A stretch of DNA of 64,000 bases from Sthenelais limicola (lineage: Eukaryota; Annelida; Polychaeta; Phyllodocida; Sigalionidae): contig OW804102.1 of assembly GCA_942159475.1 (NCBI GenBank), positions 24,680,684 through 24,744,683 on the forward strand, given 5' to 3'. The translations under genes were made by a program, and so were the position numbers. Below are positions 1 through 13,290 of this stretch, one piece after another. Position 1 is the first letter of the stretch, and each line of letters starts with the position of its first letter. Under the pieces are notes generated by a model. It was given only the letters and a program-made list of their open reading frames with translations. It searched no databases and was not told the origin of the DNA.

Positions 1-2071
1 CCTCCCATATCAATATCCTTGGAACACAATACTAAGGCATTGTTACAATGACACAATGTTCAATATGGTGAGGTGATCGGATTACAGAGTTGTTCATTTT
101 ATAAAGTGTTTTTTTTTCATGTAGCCTGTAGGCTGGCATTTTTAATGACATGACCTACATTGCAGCCACCTGTGAAGACCTCTCTCACTCCTTTTCTATT
201 CTTCAGTGAAAGTTTACTCTAAAAAAAAGGAAAAAAAAGTTCTACCCTGATGAACACAGGTCAACACAGTATAGATGCAGCCCAGAGTGAAGAATGAAGA
301 GATTTCAATTATTGGTGCTCGGCCCAGCACAAACCAATATCTGAGGAATAATAATTTTCTACTTTTTCTCTCCATGGTGCTTTATGAGTCAGCTGGCTAT
401 CTCTCACTATGCTTATCACTACAATAACAAAGCCCCGTGTCCATGATACATGTTCCTCAAGTTGAGTTGTGGTAAAACCATGCATGTGTCATTATGAGTC
501 GTTTTTCTCATAGGGGACAGTCGGCTACTGAATGGAATATTTGAAAATATGTGTACAGTCTAGGTCAAAAGATGATAGGGTGCCTTCAAACAGAGGGAAA
601 GCCTCTCACCTCAAACCACAAAGTGCGATTCTAATTCCATTAAGACCGCATAATGTCATTATAATCCCATTAAAAGACCTGTCCTAGGTCAGTAAAACGA
701 TTAGCAAAGTAGGGTTCCAATCACTGACACACCAATCTTATCTGATCTGAGGGTGTGGGCCTGGACTGGGTAGCATAAAGCCCATATCCAATGGACCTAT
801 TTTCTCATGGATTGCGTGTGTTTGGGTGTGTGTGTCTGGGGGGGGGGGGGGGGGGAACAGCTGAATAGTTGGCCTGATAATTTGTTTCGTCACTGAACAT
901 TCAAATCAGGTAGGCATCAGCTTTTAAACAATTTATCAAAAACATATGATTTGTGTGGAGAGATAAGGCAAGACATTTACACTAGAAAGCTAAATCATTA
1001 GGTCTATGGTCCTTGGTCTGGGTCCATGCTGATGGCCGGGGATTAGATTGGCTTGCCATCTTCCTGCTGATTACTGCTTAGCTCTGACCTTGAACTGGGC
1101 ATCTCTCTCCATTTCTATCATCACTGTATGACAGGCAATCTCAGTAATGTAGTGGATATGGGTAATACGGTCGAGCCGCTCATACAGGGGCTTGGTCATC
1201 ACAAGGTTTGTAAGGTGCTGAATGGATATAACTTTGTGATTTGTTACAGTAAAATGAGTCATAAATCGCATAATTGATATTTTCTCTTTGTTGGCATGGT
1301 TTCTTTATTGGGGTAGCTAGCGCTTTAAGGCGTCTGAATACGTGTATCATATTCCAACAGACAGTGTATAATTGTCCACCCAGGAACATTTCTTTCAAAA
1401 CATAAAAAAAATAAAATATACTCTGACTTATCTGAAGGATTGCGCCAGGTTGCGTCAGGTAGACCTGCCAAGGCAGAGGCAGACAACCCAGTTCTGGAAG
1501 ATGTAACTGTATTGAAAGGACCAGAATAAAAATACGATATATATATTATATATAGTATTATATAAGCTCGAGTTGATATGAGGTTGTGGGGGATTTTGCC
1601 CTGTTGTTCTTATCTTGCTACACAACTAATTGGACTGAATTCATCAATATTCTGCTGCAGTTATATGTTTAATCAAGAATTTGAAGTACAATAGGGGACT
1701 TGCATAACCACCAGCTTGAATCTTGATTCGCATGGAATTATAGGACTAATGGTACAATAGTACTAATAGTATACAATCTATAGATAGAAAACATGCCATG
1801 TTCAGCATGGAGTATTTATCAATGCTCTAATGTCAATATCCATACATGTGTTATACTTGTTTCCATAACACAAGTCCCCACCATTCCCATCATGCATTTG
1901 GTTTTCATAGATCATATGTAAAAGCTCTGATATTGGTGAAAACATTCTTGCACTTTTCGATGAAAATGTTGCAAAATGTTTGTATGTCAGATTTATACTG
2001 AATCCATCCCAGCATCCACTGCAATAGACATGCGCAAACAAGAGACATGCAAATCCCCTATTGGTCGAGCG
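1..2071. other. Left host flank, no gene recognised
   Basis: AT-rich host DNA. Contents are the family E repeat, an 18-19 bp poly-G run near 837-855, and AT microsatellite near 1540-1565. The segment at about 1640-1700 resembles the leading part of the repeat at 41500-41580 (TCAATATTCTG, then AAGAATTTGAAGT). Confidence 0.6.
549..672 (+). repeat. Dispersed repeat family E, copy 1
   Basis: A segment with GGGAAAGCCTCTC, TTAAGACCGCA and AATGTCATTATAATCCCATT. It recurs inverted at about 63302-63440, and a shorter relative lies at about 55074-55150. Family unknown; no coding capacity. Confidence 0.7.
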
Positions 2072-2305
2072 AAAAACAGCCCCTGGTGAGCGATAATAAG
2101 TGAAGTCATCATAAGAATAGATTCAGGCGAGTCATCCAAATACAAATAAGGATACGTTTATGAAGCCCTATGGCTTGAACAACTGGACAAACTTCTCCGA
2201 AATTTTGGTCAAATGACCTTTAGATAAGTTGGAAAAGAACTGAACAAAAAGTAGAAAATCTTTCGTGTTTTACCGACGTTAGCTGAGAGTGCAGCTTTAA
2301 GGAGT
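2072..2305 (+). repeat. Dispersed repeat family B, copy 1
   Basis: About 230 bp, sharing GTGAGCGATAATAAGTGAAG, GAAGCCCTAT, TCAAATGAC and GTTGGAAAAGAA in the same order with 5372-5605 and 41578-41810, and a fragment at about 51585-51675. No terminal inverted repeat is obvious. A non-autonomous interspersed element of unknown class. Confidence 0.75.
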
Positions 2306-2927
2306 ATACCAGAATTTGATATAAGTCCTCCAAGGACCAGGAGGACGCTAGTAGCTAGGCAGCAAGTGCCCCCACCCCATCCGCCAGGAGCAGACGACTT
2401 TTGCAGCCCGCCATTTGTTTGGCGGGAATTCTCCGCCGCCATATTTCTAGATTTTTCCTGGCTGCAAATGCGGAGGCAGTTTCTCCTCGGTTGGAGGAGG
2501 GGGAATTGATGGAAGAGGAGATGCTGGAGGAGAGTGGTTGTGGTGGTGGTGGTGGTGGCCAGCCCCTGACTTGTGGTTGACCATTAGCTAGGGAAAGAAC
2601 CATGTAAATGACCAGAGGAATAGACATAGCGTACCATCGAGGGGGAACATATGGCCAGATTGCATAACAGAGATAACATATTGGTGTGTTGTGCTTTGTT
2701 CGTATGCTTGTTTGTTTGTGAAGGTTTGTTTATCTAAAAAAAGATTTACAGCGAAACCAGTGAAATGTTAGAAAATAGTTGCCCCAGGTAACAGGCGCAA
2801 GATTGCCTGAACATTAAACCACTCCATCTTTTTATTATTTTTTTTTGGCTGATCAATGAGGATTGAAATGATTTCAGAAAAAAGAACTAGAAATATGTTC
2901 CTCTTCAACTAGGCAACCTACCAACCC
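2306..2927. other. Host DNA, no gene recognised
   Basis: Includes a (GGT)n run near 2537-2560 and A/T tracts. The open frames here are short and biased in composition. Confidence 0.55.
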
Positions 2928-3245
2928 GTGTGTGTGTCTATCTCTCTTACACTCTTGACTCTTCCTCTTCCTTTTCCTCTTCCTCTTTCCTTTTCTGTCG
3001 CGTCCTCTCTCTTCTCACTACATCTGCATCCTCCCTACTCCCTATTCTTTCCCTTTTTCTATGTCCCTGTTCTCTCTCCTTTTTCCACTACCTCTCCTTA
3101 CTCCCCGTAGTCTATGTCTTTCTCCCTCCCTCTCTCTATTTCTCTGTCTCCCGCTGTCTCTCATTTCTCTACCTCTCTCTCCTTTCCCTGCCACCCCCCC
3201 CCCCTCATCCCACCAACCCTCCTCTCTCTCCCTCTTGCTCTGAAC
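2928..3245 (+). repeat. Polypyrimidine tract
   Basis: About 320 bp almost entirely C and T on the plus strand. Open frames over it are Ser/Leu/Pro/Phe-only and are repeat artefacts. Confidence 0.85.
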
Positions 3246-5371
3246 ATTGCCAAGCTAAGCCGAACCTGTGCCACCAACCACATTGTCCCCGAAACAACAA
3301 CACAACCATCCACCAACCCAGCCCATAAAGATTTCAATGACTCAAGATCAAGGGATTAGGAATTCATGAAACTGCCTCCTGAGAAGACAGATCCAAAGAT
3401 GATGGAAGAAAGCAGGGGAAAGAAATTATAGCAAGGACAAAAACCTCAGCTCTGCTCAAATAATTGGAAGCTAGCCCTGTGTAAGCGAATTGATGAGAAA
3501 TTGATGCGATTACGACTAACGTTAACGATGACTGATACGATTTTCAACTTCAAATCTATCTCTATTAAGATTTTGTAGGTTTCTATTACAAAAGATAATA
3601 CTGGTTCATTTAAACGATGAAAAAGATGAATGTTCATTAAAATTCAGAAAACTTGGTGATTCGGAAGAATTAGGTTATCTCATCAATTTTCTAGGGGTCG
3701 TTTTAGTCGATAATCTACTGACAATGATTCGTGTGCTTGGTGGAGTTAGGTGTAATGAATTGGACATTAGCATATTGCATCGGTGATGTTTGTTCTTGAG
3801 TACTGGGGCATGAATGTGTAGGCGATATGTCAACCAAAAATGTTCAAATAATCAATGATCCATTTATACTACCCTTGGTTAGAGGGTTGAATTACAAGTT
3901 ATTTAACTTGACATTGAAAGCAACCTTCGTAGCTTATTTGGGTGAAGTCATCCGAAAATGCACAATTCACTTCCATCAATTATCTCAAATAACTGATTTA
4001 AGACAAACTTGGGTTTTGAAATACAGTTCAGCATAACCAAACAAATCAATTTAATCAATTTAATACATTATAATTATTATTTTCAGCAACTTGCGCTATT
4101 TTGGGAGCCCTCAAGACGTTCTGCTAAAATATGACGCGTTTGATTTGAGCAATGAAATATGCACTATGTAGAAGCGAACCAATAGTGTACCATGAGCAGA
4201 GATATAAGCGCTCCAGTGGAACCCAAGCTTTAGAGTGTTACACTCGAGCCTAGACAACATGTGTACAGTGGAACCCCGATTAACGACCACCTTGTTACAC
4301 AGACCAACCCTCTATTAAGACCAGTTTTTCGCACCCCCAACTTGTTTTCCTCTGTTAGATTGGGCCCTGTAATACGATACCCTCGCTATGCGACTACTAA
4401 TCGTTCAGTCCCAAGGCACTAGCGGGGTTCCACTGTATGTGGTATTCAACCAAGCCAACGACTTCTCTCATATGTCCAGGTGTGCAGTAATGGTCGATTC
4501 ATAGGCATGTGCCTTATGAAGGGTCATTGGTGCCACCTCTTGGACACGCACTTTCATTTTTTCATATTTAGTTAGTCTTTTAGTTAGTCTCTTTCTCTAT
4601 TCAGCTACATGAAAAAAGTCAATATATTTGTAAGGTAATAGCCATTCTACCAGACTTAGCTAGACTAAGACTGAGGCTGTTCCCTACCCGTCCAACACAT
4701 AATCTTGTTATGTTTTAATAATATGTTTTGAATGTCTGTATTACAATGTTACTTTATGTGTATTGGCTGATAAATACTCCTAATAAAAAAAAAATTTAAC
4801 TTGAATAATAAACATATATATCCTTTTGCACCGCCAGACCTGATTGACAAATGTGTGAAGGATACATAATAACATGGATATAGGTCACCAATGATAAAGA
4901 AACACAAACTTTGAAATTGAAAGAATAACAATTAATATTTTGTCAATGACAGTTATTCCTGCACCGGTGCCAGTCCAACCCACTTGCCCCCCTTAATTGC
5001 TCTTTCCATTTCTAGACTGAAAGAGATGAAACGAAACTGGGACAGCAGAAATTGGAAAATATTTTTCAGGGCGCAACAGCTGGTTGGATGTATGAGACTG
5101 TGGAGCAGGTTCCCATACAACCAGTACAAGGCAATCTCATCTACCTACTCTGTAATTAACAGTCGTCCCACCAGCTTATTCAATCACCTCCCCCCACCCC
5201 CTCACACACCCACACACACACCACAACGTGCATATCATAGACAGTTTAGAGATTAAAGCTGAATTTTCTGTTATTACGATCAAAGAAGTCTTACCAAATT
5301 GACCCGTATTATGACTTATGAGACTAAACGTATCAATATTATGCTATATAGACACATTTGAAGGTAAAACC
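3246..5371. other. Host DNA, no gene recognised
   Basis: AT-rich. A decayed relative of the TA-flanked transposon family appears to lie at about 3815-4035 (CCGAAAATGCACAATTCACTT and its internal block). A short repeat-like stretch, GTGGAACCCCGATTAACGACC, is at about 4268. Confidence 0.5.
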
Positions 5372-5605
5372 GCCGAGAGAAAACGGCCACCAGTGAGCGA
5401 TAATAAGTGAAGTCATCATTGGAAAGGATTGCAGTGGGTCCTCCTAATACCAATGAGGACGCTTTAGAAGCCCTATAGCAAAAACAGACAAAATCCTCCA
5501 AAACGTTGGTCAAATGACTTTTAGATGGGTTGGAAAAGAACAGAACACGAAGTAGAATATATTGATTTCTTGACTGACGTTAGCTGAGAGTGCTTTAATG
5601 AGTCT
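5372..5605 (+). repeat. Dispersed repeat family B, copy 2
   Basis: Same ordered blocks as the copy at 2072, ending with CTGACGTTAGCTGAGAGTGC, which is also present in copy 1. Confidence 0.75.
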
Positions 5606-6159
5606 TTTGATACAGGAAAAACCAAGTATCAGCAAAAAATTTCCCCTAAACTCAATTGAGGGATATACAACATACACTAAATTGGTTTATAGAATATTTG
5701 GCCCTCAACCACCAGTACACTAAGTTTAAAAGAGTTATTAGGGAGGTTCAGCAAGTATAACCTAAACGTAAACGTAAACGGATCCGTATCTCTGATATAC
5801 AAACATACATTAAAAGGATGAAAGATGTTCAACAAAACATGGCAGGAAAAACGTAACATAAGATATCAAGCAAAATTATTTGCTGTCACAATTTATTTTT
5901 GATACATAAAGATGCGACGTATTTCACCGAAAAGATGCGGATACGGTTACGTAATTGAGATATGTTTGCGTGCGGAACCTCCCTATTGTTTGTGAACGGC
6001 AATCAACGAACAACAGGCATCACAGTAATATCCTGGTCTGAATTATTTTGGCCACCAGTACACATTTTTAATAAGTTTCAGATTTCCAATAATGAAAACA
6101 GTTTTTGTGAAACAATGAGAATTATTATGACATTTGTGTTTATTGACATCTCAGGGGCT
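5606..6159. other. Host DNA, no gene recognised
   Basis: AT-rich, with no convincing coding or structural signal. Confidence 0.5.
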
Positions 6160-6640
6160 CCCCCTCGCTCTGTCTCTCCCTCGCTGTTTCTGTCTGTCTG
6201 GATCTGTCTCTCCTCTCTCTTTCTCTCTTTCCCTCTCCCCATCTCCCTCTCCTCTCCCTGTTTATCTATCAATAACTCTCATTTTCTCTCTCTCGCTTTA
6301 TCTCCCACTGTCTCTTACCCTTTCTCCTCCCACACCCTCTTTCTCCCTTTCCCACTCTCTCTCTCACTCTCCCTCTTTCTCCCTCTCCCTCTTTCTCTCT
6401 CTCCCTCGCTCTCTCTCTCACTCACTCTTATCTCTCTCCCCTTCTCGCTCTCCCTCTGTTTCTCTCTTTCCCTCTCCCTCTCCCTCTCTCTCTCCCGCAC
6501 CCTCTTTCTCTCTCTCCCTCACCCTCTCTAGCTCTCTCTCTCTGTGTCTCCCTCTCTCTCTCTCTTTCCCTCTTTCTCTCTCTCTCTAGCCCTTTCTCTG
6601 TGTCTCCCTCTGTCCCTCTTGCTCTCTCCTCTGCTCCCCC
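6160..6640 (+). repeat. Long CT microsatellite/polypyrimidine tract
   Basis: About 480 bp of interrupted (CT)n and CCCTCT units. All six frames give low-complexity translations. Confidence 0.88.
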
Positions 6641-7177
6641 CTACCCCACACCCCGATACACAATGATGGATGTACGGGGATGAGGTACTTTGAACTGCCG
6701 CCCCTGTGTGTGTCACTTCGAGCCCGTGTGTATAAATATTTAGTGCATCCTCCTGATCAAAGGGCGCGCTGATAGATGGCCACCTCCCCCTCCCATTGCC
6801 CGCCCATTAAACATGCATTCATCAAATACTTCTCTCTTACTTCTCCTCACTTTATATGCGCTGTTTGTTCCCTACTGCTTCTTTATGTTCACTTTACAAA
6901 AGTTCGCAATGTAGGACTAGTATATACATGTATACAATGGGTAAACTCTGGTCCAAACATGTAGTGCCTTTTTTAGTTGTACACTGTTTGAGGAACTTTA
7001 CATGGTTCTATAGGGTAGTATATTACCCTCTATTGCTGTTTCGTGTTACACCATCAAGAGTTCAGTTATGGATACCAAGAAGTTGAAATAAATGTACCGA
7101 TGTCTGGTATTATGTAAAATTAAACATCCAAGACCTGCAGGAGAAAAGAGAAAGCCACATGCTGGAATATATGCATA
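6641..7177. other. Host DNA, no gene recognised
   Basis: Ordinary composition. No feature beyond short chance frames. Confidence 0.5.
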
Positions 7178-7414
7178 TGGGTCAGCTTTTCAGAAAATGT
7201 ACAATTAGCACCTATACCCATTTAGTAAATTCTGCTAGATTAGGCTGCATTTTGGCTAATACTAGGTAAATTCGAGTGTATTCGGAATTGCATTGATTCT
7301 AGCAATCTGTTTGGTTAGGTTGAACTGTAATTTTAACTTTATTTTCGTCTGAAATTTGGGTTATTTGATTGGATTGGTGAAGGTGAATTGTACATTTTCT
7401 GACGATCAGACCCA
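7178..7414 (+). mobile_element. TA-flanked MITE (family A), complete copy 1
   Basis: 237 bp beginning TGGGTCAG and ending CAGACCCA. Subterminal repeats are CAGAAAATGTACAATT and, inverted at the other end, AATTGTACATTTTCTG. TA lies on both sides (7176-7177, 7415-7416), as expected for Tc1/mariner-type insertion. No coding capacity. Confidence 0.85.
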
Positions 7415-7744
7415 TATACATTGAGCCAAGATCAGTTCCTCATTGACAACAGGAAAATTAACCTAATACGTCTAGGGGTGTGCGTGTGTCGAGGGGGGGA
7501 GGGGTAAGAAACTAAGGGTCCCAAATCCTGATGCATTCCTGTATGAGGCACTAATGGTGTGAAACAAACTTGCCCCAGAGTCACAAGTTTGAAACGAGAA
7601 GGACTTAAAAGCATTGCTTAAGTCGTACATGGTAGAGTAGAATCCAATAATAGAATGTAATGTCGTGACTATCAATACAATAATCAAGGAAGAGAAGAAA
7701 CACTAAAAACAAGGGTGAAACAAGATGTTGACGCTACATACTTA

Positions 7745-7977
7745 TGGGTCAGACCGTCAGAAAATGCACAATTCACTTTCATCAATCCTCTCAGACATCG
7801 TCAATTTAAGACGAAAATTAGGTTCTAAATAGTGTTAAACATTAACATACCCATTATTTAAATCAACACAATACTAAATATATTCAGATATACCTATTTC
7901 TTAATTTACAACTTAATTTAACTGAATTTAATGAATGTGTAGAGCTGCCAATTGTCCATTTTCTGACGATCTGACCA
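7745..7977 (+). mobile_element. TA-flanked MITE (family A), diverged copy 2
   Basis: Starts TGGGTCAGACCGTCAGAAAA and ends TTTTCTGACGATCTGACCA; the same family as 7178-7414 but diverged, with the right flank no longer TA. Confidence 0.75.
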
Positions 7978-8454
7978 CGATCTTATACCATGTTTGTATA
8001 ACTATATTGTTTAAATGAACTGCTATACATATATTGCGTATTAACTGTTACCATAGATATAAGAACTCAGGGGTAGCCGGAAAAACTACTGTAGCATAGG
8101 CTACTACTTTCTTCCACCTGTTGTTATGGAAATAAAGTTAACTAAACTTTATTGGAGAATGATAAGAATAGTTGGAAATACTTTGTGCAGTTGGAAACTA
8201 AACACCGTCATTATATTCAGATAAAATGCAACCACAATTTATCACCGATACCGTATACAAACTATCGCTTTCAGAGAAAAACTGGTCAAGTTTCAACTGA
8301 TTGGAATTCCAGTGACGATTTCCTCCAATATTTTAACCTTAATGGAATTGAGAACGCAATCAATCTGCTGGATTCCTTAGTCGCTCTAAGCCGGCTGGAA
8401 TTTGGGCACGCGATGAAATTTAGGAGGATTGAACATGAGGGGAGTGTTTGTGTG
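7978..8454. other. Host DNA, no gene recognised
   Basis: A 136-codon frame here ends in the poly-G tract and shows no domain. Not supported as a gene. Confidence 0.5.
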
Positions 8455-8560
8455 GTTGGGGGGGGGGGGGGGGGAGTGGGGGGGGGGGGAGTGGGGGGGG
8501 GGGAGGGGTCTGAACAGGAGAGGGAGGGGGGAGGAGAGAGCGGGAGAGGGAGTCTGAGAT
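8455..8560 (+). repeat. G-rich low-complexity tract
   Basis: Runs of 8-16 G separated by AGT or A, grading into GGAGAG. Has G-quadruplex potential; no gene. Confidence 0.85.
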
Positions 8561-9099
8561 AGGGGAAGATAATTGTGACCTAATTTTTGCTCATTGACCA
8601 ACTTCTCTGAAAGCCTATCTTTAATCACTGGTTATTTATTCCCACGTGGCGCACTAATTCGCAATAATTGTTAATTTCATTCGAGTATTTCTATTTTATT
8701 CTATTTCTACTAATCCTTTTGCACTTCAAGCTATTTCAAGTTAGTTTCTACATAACAAGGGACATTTGTTCAGGACTTTCTTAGCTCAGCTTCACAGAAG
8801 GAATCATATCCGTCTTCATAGAAACATTTAGAAACTTATCATATTAAAATGAAATAATTCACATTCATTATTCCTCAATCGCTTCTCTACAGAAGGGAGT
8901 TGGGCATTCATTTGGGAGTGTCTCTATGTACCAGGATTGACTGAGAACAACTTCAATATGTGATGTGTTGATTACTAAGTGAACATCTTTTTTTTTAGAT
9001 AAAAGAATAAAAATGTTCCCTGTCTGCTTCCTTTCTTTAACGTCTTCTGTCGGTATCTAACAAGTCCCCCCAAACCACGTCCCCCCTTCCATCGTATAG
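8561..9099. other. Host DNA, no gene recognised
   Basis: AT-rich. Nothing identified. Confidence 0.5.
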
Positions 9100-9197
9100 T
9101 TGGGTCAGATCATCGGAAAATGTACAATTGGCAGTTCTACACATTTAGTAAATTCTGCTTATTTAGACGGAGAAGCAATACATATTAGGTATATCTA
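9100..9197 (+). mobile_element. Family A MITE cut by the assembly gap
   Basis: Left end TGGGTCAGATCATCGGAAAA followed by TGTACAATTGGCAG and the family's internal block, running into the Ns. Confidence 0.75.
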
Positions 9198-9397
9198 NNN
9201 NNNNNNNNNNNNNNNNNNNNNNNNNNNNNNNNNNNNNNNNNNNNNNNNNNNNNNNNNNNNNNNNNNNNNNNNNNNNNNNNNNNNNNNNNNNNNNNNNNNN
9301 NNNNNNNNNNNNNNNNNNNNNNNNNNNNNNNNNNNNNNNNNNNNNNNNNNNNNNNNNNNNNNNNNNNNNNNNNNNNNNNNNNNNNNNNNNNNNNNNN
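9198..9397. other. Assembly gap of 200 Ns
   Basis: Exactly 200 consecutive N, a conventional scaffold gap of unknown true length. Frames crossing it are meaningless. Confidence 0.99.
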
Positions 9398-9727
9398 CAT
9401 CAGTGTAGGGATAAAAGTCAATCTGTTATGTTTGTAGAAATCAATAGCGACGTGAAACCCACTCCACCACGCCTCATGTTTCCAGGACAAAGTCTCGTGT
9501 TTTTACTCCTTCTTAAAATCGATATAAATAGTCAATGATAGCCCGCCCGTTTCCTCCCTATTAGCTGGCCTGCTCTGCCTCTGCCCCCTTGTTCTGCTAT
9601 CTATACCTAGAGCTAGTCCCCCCCCCCTTATCTTTAACATTATCTTTCTGCATTTTTGTTGTTGTTTTTATTTTTGTCGTCCTGCCTCTCTATTTCTGCT
9701 TCTCGTCTTCTTTTTCTTCTTCGGGTT

Positions 9728-9900
9728 AAGGGTATGATCATGAAGTGCCTTTCTGTCTCTTTTTCTCTCTCTCTCTCTCCCTACTTCTCTATCTCTATTT
9801 CCTAGATATGATCATAAACTGCCTCCCTCTCAGCTGTCCCGCCCTTGATATAACCATATTAAATGTGTTGATAAGGGTGTAAAGCAACCAATCTCACTCA
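9728..9900 (+). repeat. Dispersed repeat family D, copy 1
   Basis: Contains TATGATCATGAAGTGCCTTT, a CT tract, TATGATCATAAACTGCC, CCCGCCCTTGATATAACC and TGTGTTGATAAGGGTGTAAA. The same order recurs at about 61549-61715. The ending (GGGCGTAAAGCAACCA) recalls SINE-like repeats common in molluscs; that resemblance is from memory. Confidence 0.7.
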
Positions 9901-9984
9901 CTCACTCACTCTTTTTCTTCTTGTAGTTTTCATTTATTGCTTTTCACACATGTATACACACTTTCATGTTTGTTCTGCATATGG

Positions 9985-10245
9985 ATTCCTCGTCCTCCCC
10001 TCCTCCCCTCTTCCCCTCCTCCTCCAATCCCCTCCACCACTCTCCTACCCCTCCCCCTTCTTCTCCCCCTCTTTCTTCCCACTTCCTCTTCCATCCATCT
10101 CCCCCTCCTCCCCTCCTCCTCTTCCATCCTTCTCCCCCTCCTCCTCCTCCCCTCCTCCTCCCCTCCTTCTCCCCCTCCTCCTCTTCCATCCTTCTCCCCC
10201 TCCTCCTCCTCCCCTCCTCCTCTTTATCCTCCCCCTCTTCTTCCC
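9985..10245 (+). repeat. CCTCCT-rich polypyrimidine minisatellite
   Basis: CTCCTC/CCCCTCCTCCTCTTCCAT units over about 260 bp. Overlapping frames on both strands are artefacts. Confidence 0.85.
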
Positions 10246-11219
10246 CGTATTCCCCAACACCTCTTCATCGTTCTCGACAACACTAGACATATTTACCATA
10301 ATCAGGTTTGTGGCGGGCTGTTGAAGTTAGTCATGCTGCAGAATGTCATTATAATGTGTGCACCTTCCACCAAAACCAGATATTTGTCAAAATGATTAGG
10401 ATGAGGCCATTGGTCTTGGGAGAATTAGTGCTTTATACATGCCTACTGTTCTGATACTACTTACATGATCTTAGAGCCAATGTTGGGATGGATTTGAATG
10501 GGAATCTAGAAGATCTGGCACAATGACGTTGGTATGAATGCACAAGTGCTCAACCTTGGTTCACACCAGACCGTTAGGAGACCATAATCTTTAACTGACA
10601 TTTTGTTTAAATGTTTATTGACAAAGTAATTTGGCTGCTGCGATACGTTACGTCTTAAACATGTTTCAACACGTAAATATGGTTTTATATTCATGGCATG
10701 TTACAATTATATCCAGTATATTGTAGGCATACGACATAAGAACCCGAATTATTAATATCCATAATGATTATGCAACATAACATGAGTAATATGGTTCTTG
10801 AATGAAGAATAACAACCACTGTATTAAACATGCGCAATGAGACAGGTCAAAATCAAATTCCCTATTAAGGTTTATTTTGAGAACAATGATTTATGTCATC
10901 ATAGCAAATCTTCTGGAATTTGCTGACCTTGCATTTCTCACCTAGTTACTGACCAACACGTAAGCAATAAATCTGGTGGATACCAGAAGAAAGGGCCTTG
11001 GTATGTTCCCTCTCGTTACTCCCACTTCTACACCGCATCCATTGTTGCCTCCAGGTGCTGACGTATTGTCTTACAGGGTCACGTGGCTCTGTGACGTCAG
11101 AGGCCAGCGTTCGGTGGCAGAGAGTATAACTGGTACGTTTCTGATTTAGGGAGAGTTAATAAAGTCTAAAAATAGCCGGTTATTCCCTTTAGATGAATTA
11201 GCAGGGGAGTGGTGGTGAA
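10246..11219. other. Host DNA, no gene recognised
   Basis: Mixed composition. Nothing supported. Confidence 0.5.
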
Positions 11220-11815
11220 GTGGCTAGGCTGTTGGGTGGGTGGGTGGGTGGGGGAGTTGTATAGGGTGGGTGGTGGGGGCTGAGGGGGACTGAGAGGACT
11301 GAGGCGGGGGGCTGAGGACGGGGCTGAGGGGGGGGCTGAGGGGGAGTTGGGGGGGAGCTTAGGGGGAGCTGAGGGGGGCGGATGAGGGGAGCTGAGGGGG
11401 CTGATGAGGGGAGCTGAGGGGACTGAGGTAGACTGAGAGGGGCTACGAGAGTTTGAGTGGGGCTAAGGGGAGCTAAGAGGGGCTGAGGGGGCCGGAAGAG
11501 GGCCTGAGAATGTTGAGGAGGGCCGAGAGGGGCTGTGGAGCTGAAGGGGCTGAGAGGGCTGAGAGAGGGTGAGTAGTTGACAGGGGCTGAGAGAGACTAA
11601 AGTGGATGAGCGGGACTTAGATGTGTTCAGGGATACTGAGAAGTGAGAGGGGCTGAGGGGGGCCTGAGGGGTGCTGAGGGGCTGAGGGGACTAAGGGGGC
11701 TGAAGGGGGCTGAGGGGGCTGAGGGGGGCTGAGGGGGCTAAGGGGGCTGAGGGGGGCTGAGGGGGCTAAGGGGGCTGAGGGGGCTGAGGAAGACATTAAA
11801 TGTCTTCCTCAGCCC
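11220..11815 (+). repeat. GGGGGCTGA minisatellite
   Basis: About 600 bp of variable 7-11 bp units around GGGGGCTGA, most regular near 11640-11790 and ending in a short inverted copy (CTTCCTCAGCCCCCC). Strongly G-rich on the plus strand. Confidence 0.88.
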
Positions 11816-13290
11816 CCCCTCAAATTGTGTGTCTCTACTAGCCTCAGCTTCCCATACTATATGTCCCCTGTGACTGTGAGTCCCCACCGCACCAACACCA
11901 AACATACAGATATATGTGTCTACATTGAGCTTAACCAGCTATTGAAACATGCCCCTTCCGTCTAGTCTACATCTAGATACATTCTCATTTAGACAAACTT
12001 TTCCAAGTAGACGCAGATTTCCGGAAGGACTTTTACCCGGTGACGGTAGAAATCTCATTTCAGTAAAGTTTGATTTCATCCATAGGAGCGAATATTATAG
12101 CAGAGGTTCTTGTCAGTGGCCAGTGGTAGGGGAGCAATGTGGCTGAGCAAAGTTACTTTTCTTAGATCCCTGAAGAGTACCATGATTTTTTAGATTCCCA
12201 AGGAAAGATATTTAATTGAGAATAATGATATTCTATGGAAGAGACTGGGAAACCCAAGTTGCAAATACCTGGCACGAAATGTAAGCCTTAAGTTGAAAAT
12301 TGATATTGTTGACTCAAATGTATCGTTTTTATTTGCATTATTCTAGTTTTGAAATAGTTAGCCTAGTCCATTAAGCTTATTGCCATGCGATTTTGCGCCG
12401 CAGAGGACTCTTTTGCTTACATTCTGTGAGAATCGCTGAGAATCAACAAAGTGAACCAGACCCTAAACATTAAGATTAAAAAAATATAGGGACAAACTTA
12501 CCCGAACAAAAAGAAATCCAGTATAAATATTTCAAAGCCTATTAATAACATTCGACGAAATCAAAACCTGCTATGTTGGACACATTGTGTACGGATATGA
12601 CTCATGTAAAAGCTTTCCTCAAACCATAACAATATCAAATTAAATCACTTAGAGAATTCAATCATTTTGACGTGATGTTTGACGGGAGGTTTGACGGGAG
12701 GTTTGACATGCGGTTTGACGTGAGGTTTGACGTGAGGTGTAACGTGATAGTGGATACCAGGCTTTATTCATAGAAAGTTCAAACAAGTTGGTATCGATCG
12801 GGCAGAATGACAAAAGTCTGTTTGAGATTTCATAACTCCAGCTACTATATTGTAACTGATCATATACCAACATAAAAACACACAAACTGCACAGTGCCTC
12901 ACTGCCTATAGATACTCGTCCCTATTGTAGAGATGTATGGAGGAATATATATCTGCAGCACTCCTGGGAGGGGAGGTGGATAGGGAGCAGCACTTCAGAG
13001 CCAGTTAGCAGAACATATGTCTGAGTCGGGCTAGCAATTCCCAATGCTAGAATTTCCAATCAGACGAAAGAAAGGAAAACGTAGAACAATCTTTCAAGTG
13101 GAGGCAGAAAAAAATGTGAAATATCTTGCAGGTGTTCCTAACTTCAGACCCGCCTTTCATTTCATCGCTAACTTTAAAAAGCCTTTAGGGGCTGTGAGAC
13201 CTGAAAGAAAACGCTCCCAGGACGCCTGAGCTCAATCCCAGAATGCTTTGCGGTCTCTGGGTGTCTGGCTTTAGTGCTGGGTCTCCTGAG
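11816..13290. other. Host DNA, no gene recognised
   Basis: Contains a short tandem array GGTTTGACG(T/G)GA about 12672-12740. Otherwise unremarkable. Confidence 0.5.

Noticed and set aside
5962..6531. 189-codon frame and overlapping 151-codon frame
   Set aside because: CT microsatellite translation with no domain.
8152..8562. 136-codon frame ending in a poly-Gly/Val stretch
   Set aside because: No recognisable domain. The second half is the G-rich tract, and there is no splice or promoter support.
9100..9490. Open frames spanning the Ns
   Set aside because: They exist only because Ns contain no stop codons.
9937..10395. Several 100-150-codon frames on both strands
   Set aside because: CCT-rich minisatellite. 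All frames are open for compositional reasons.
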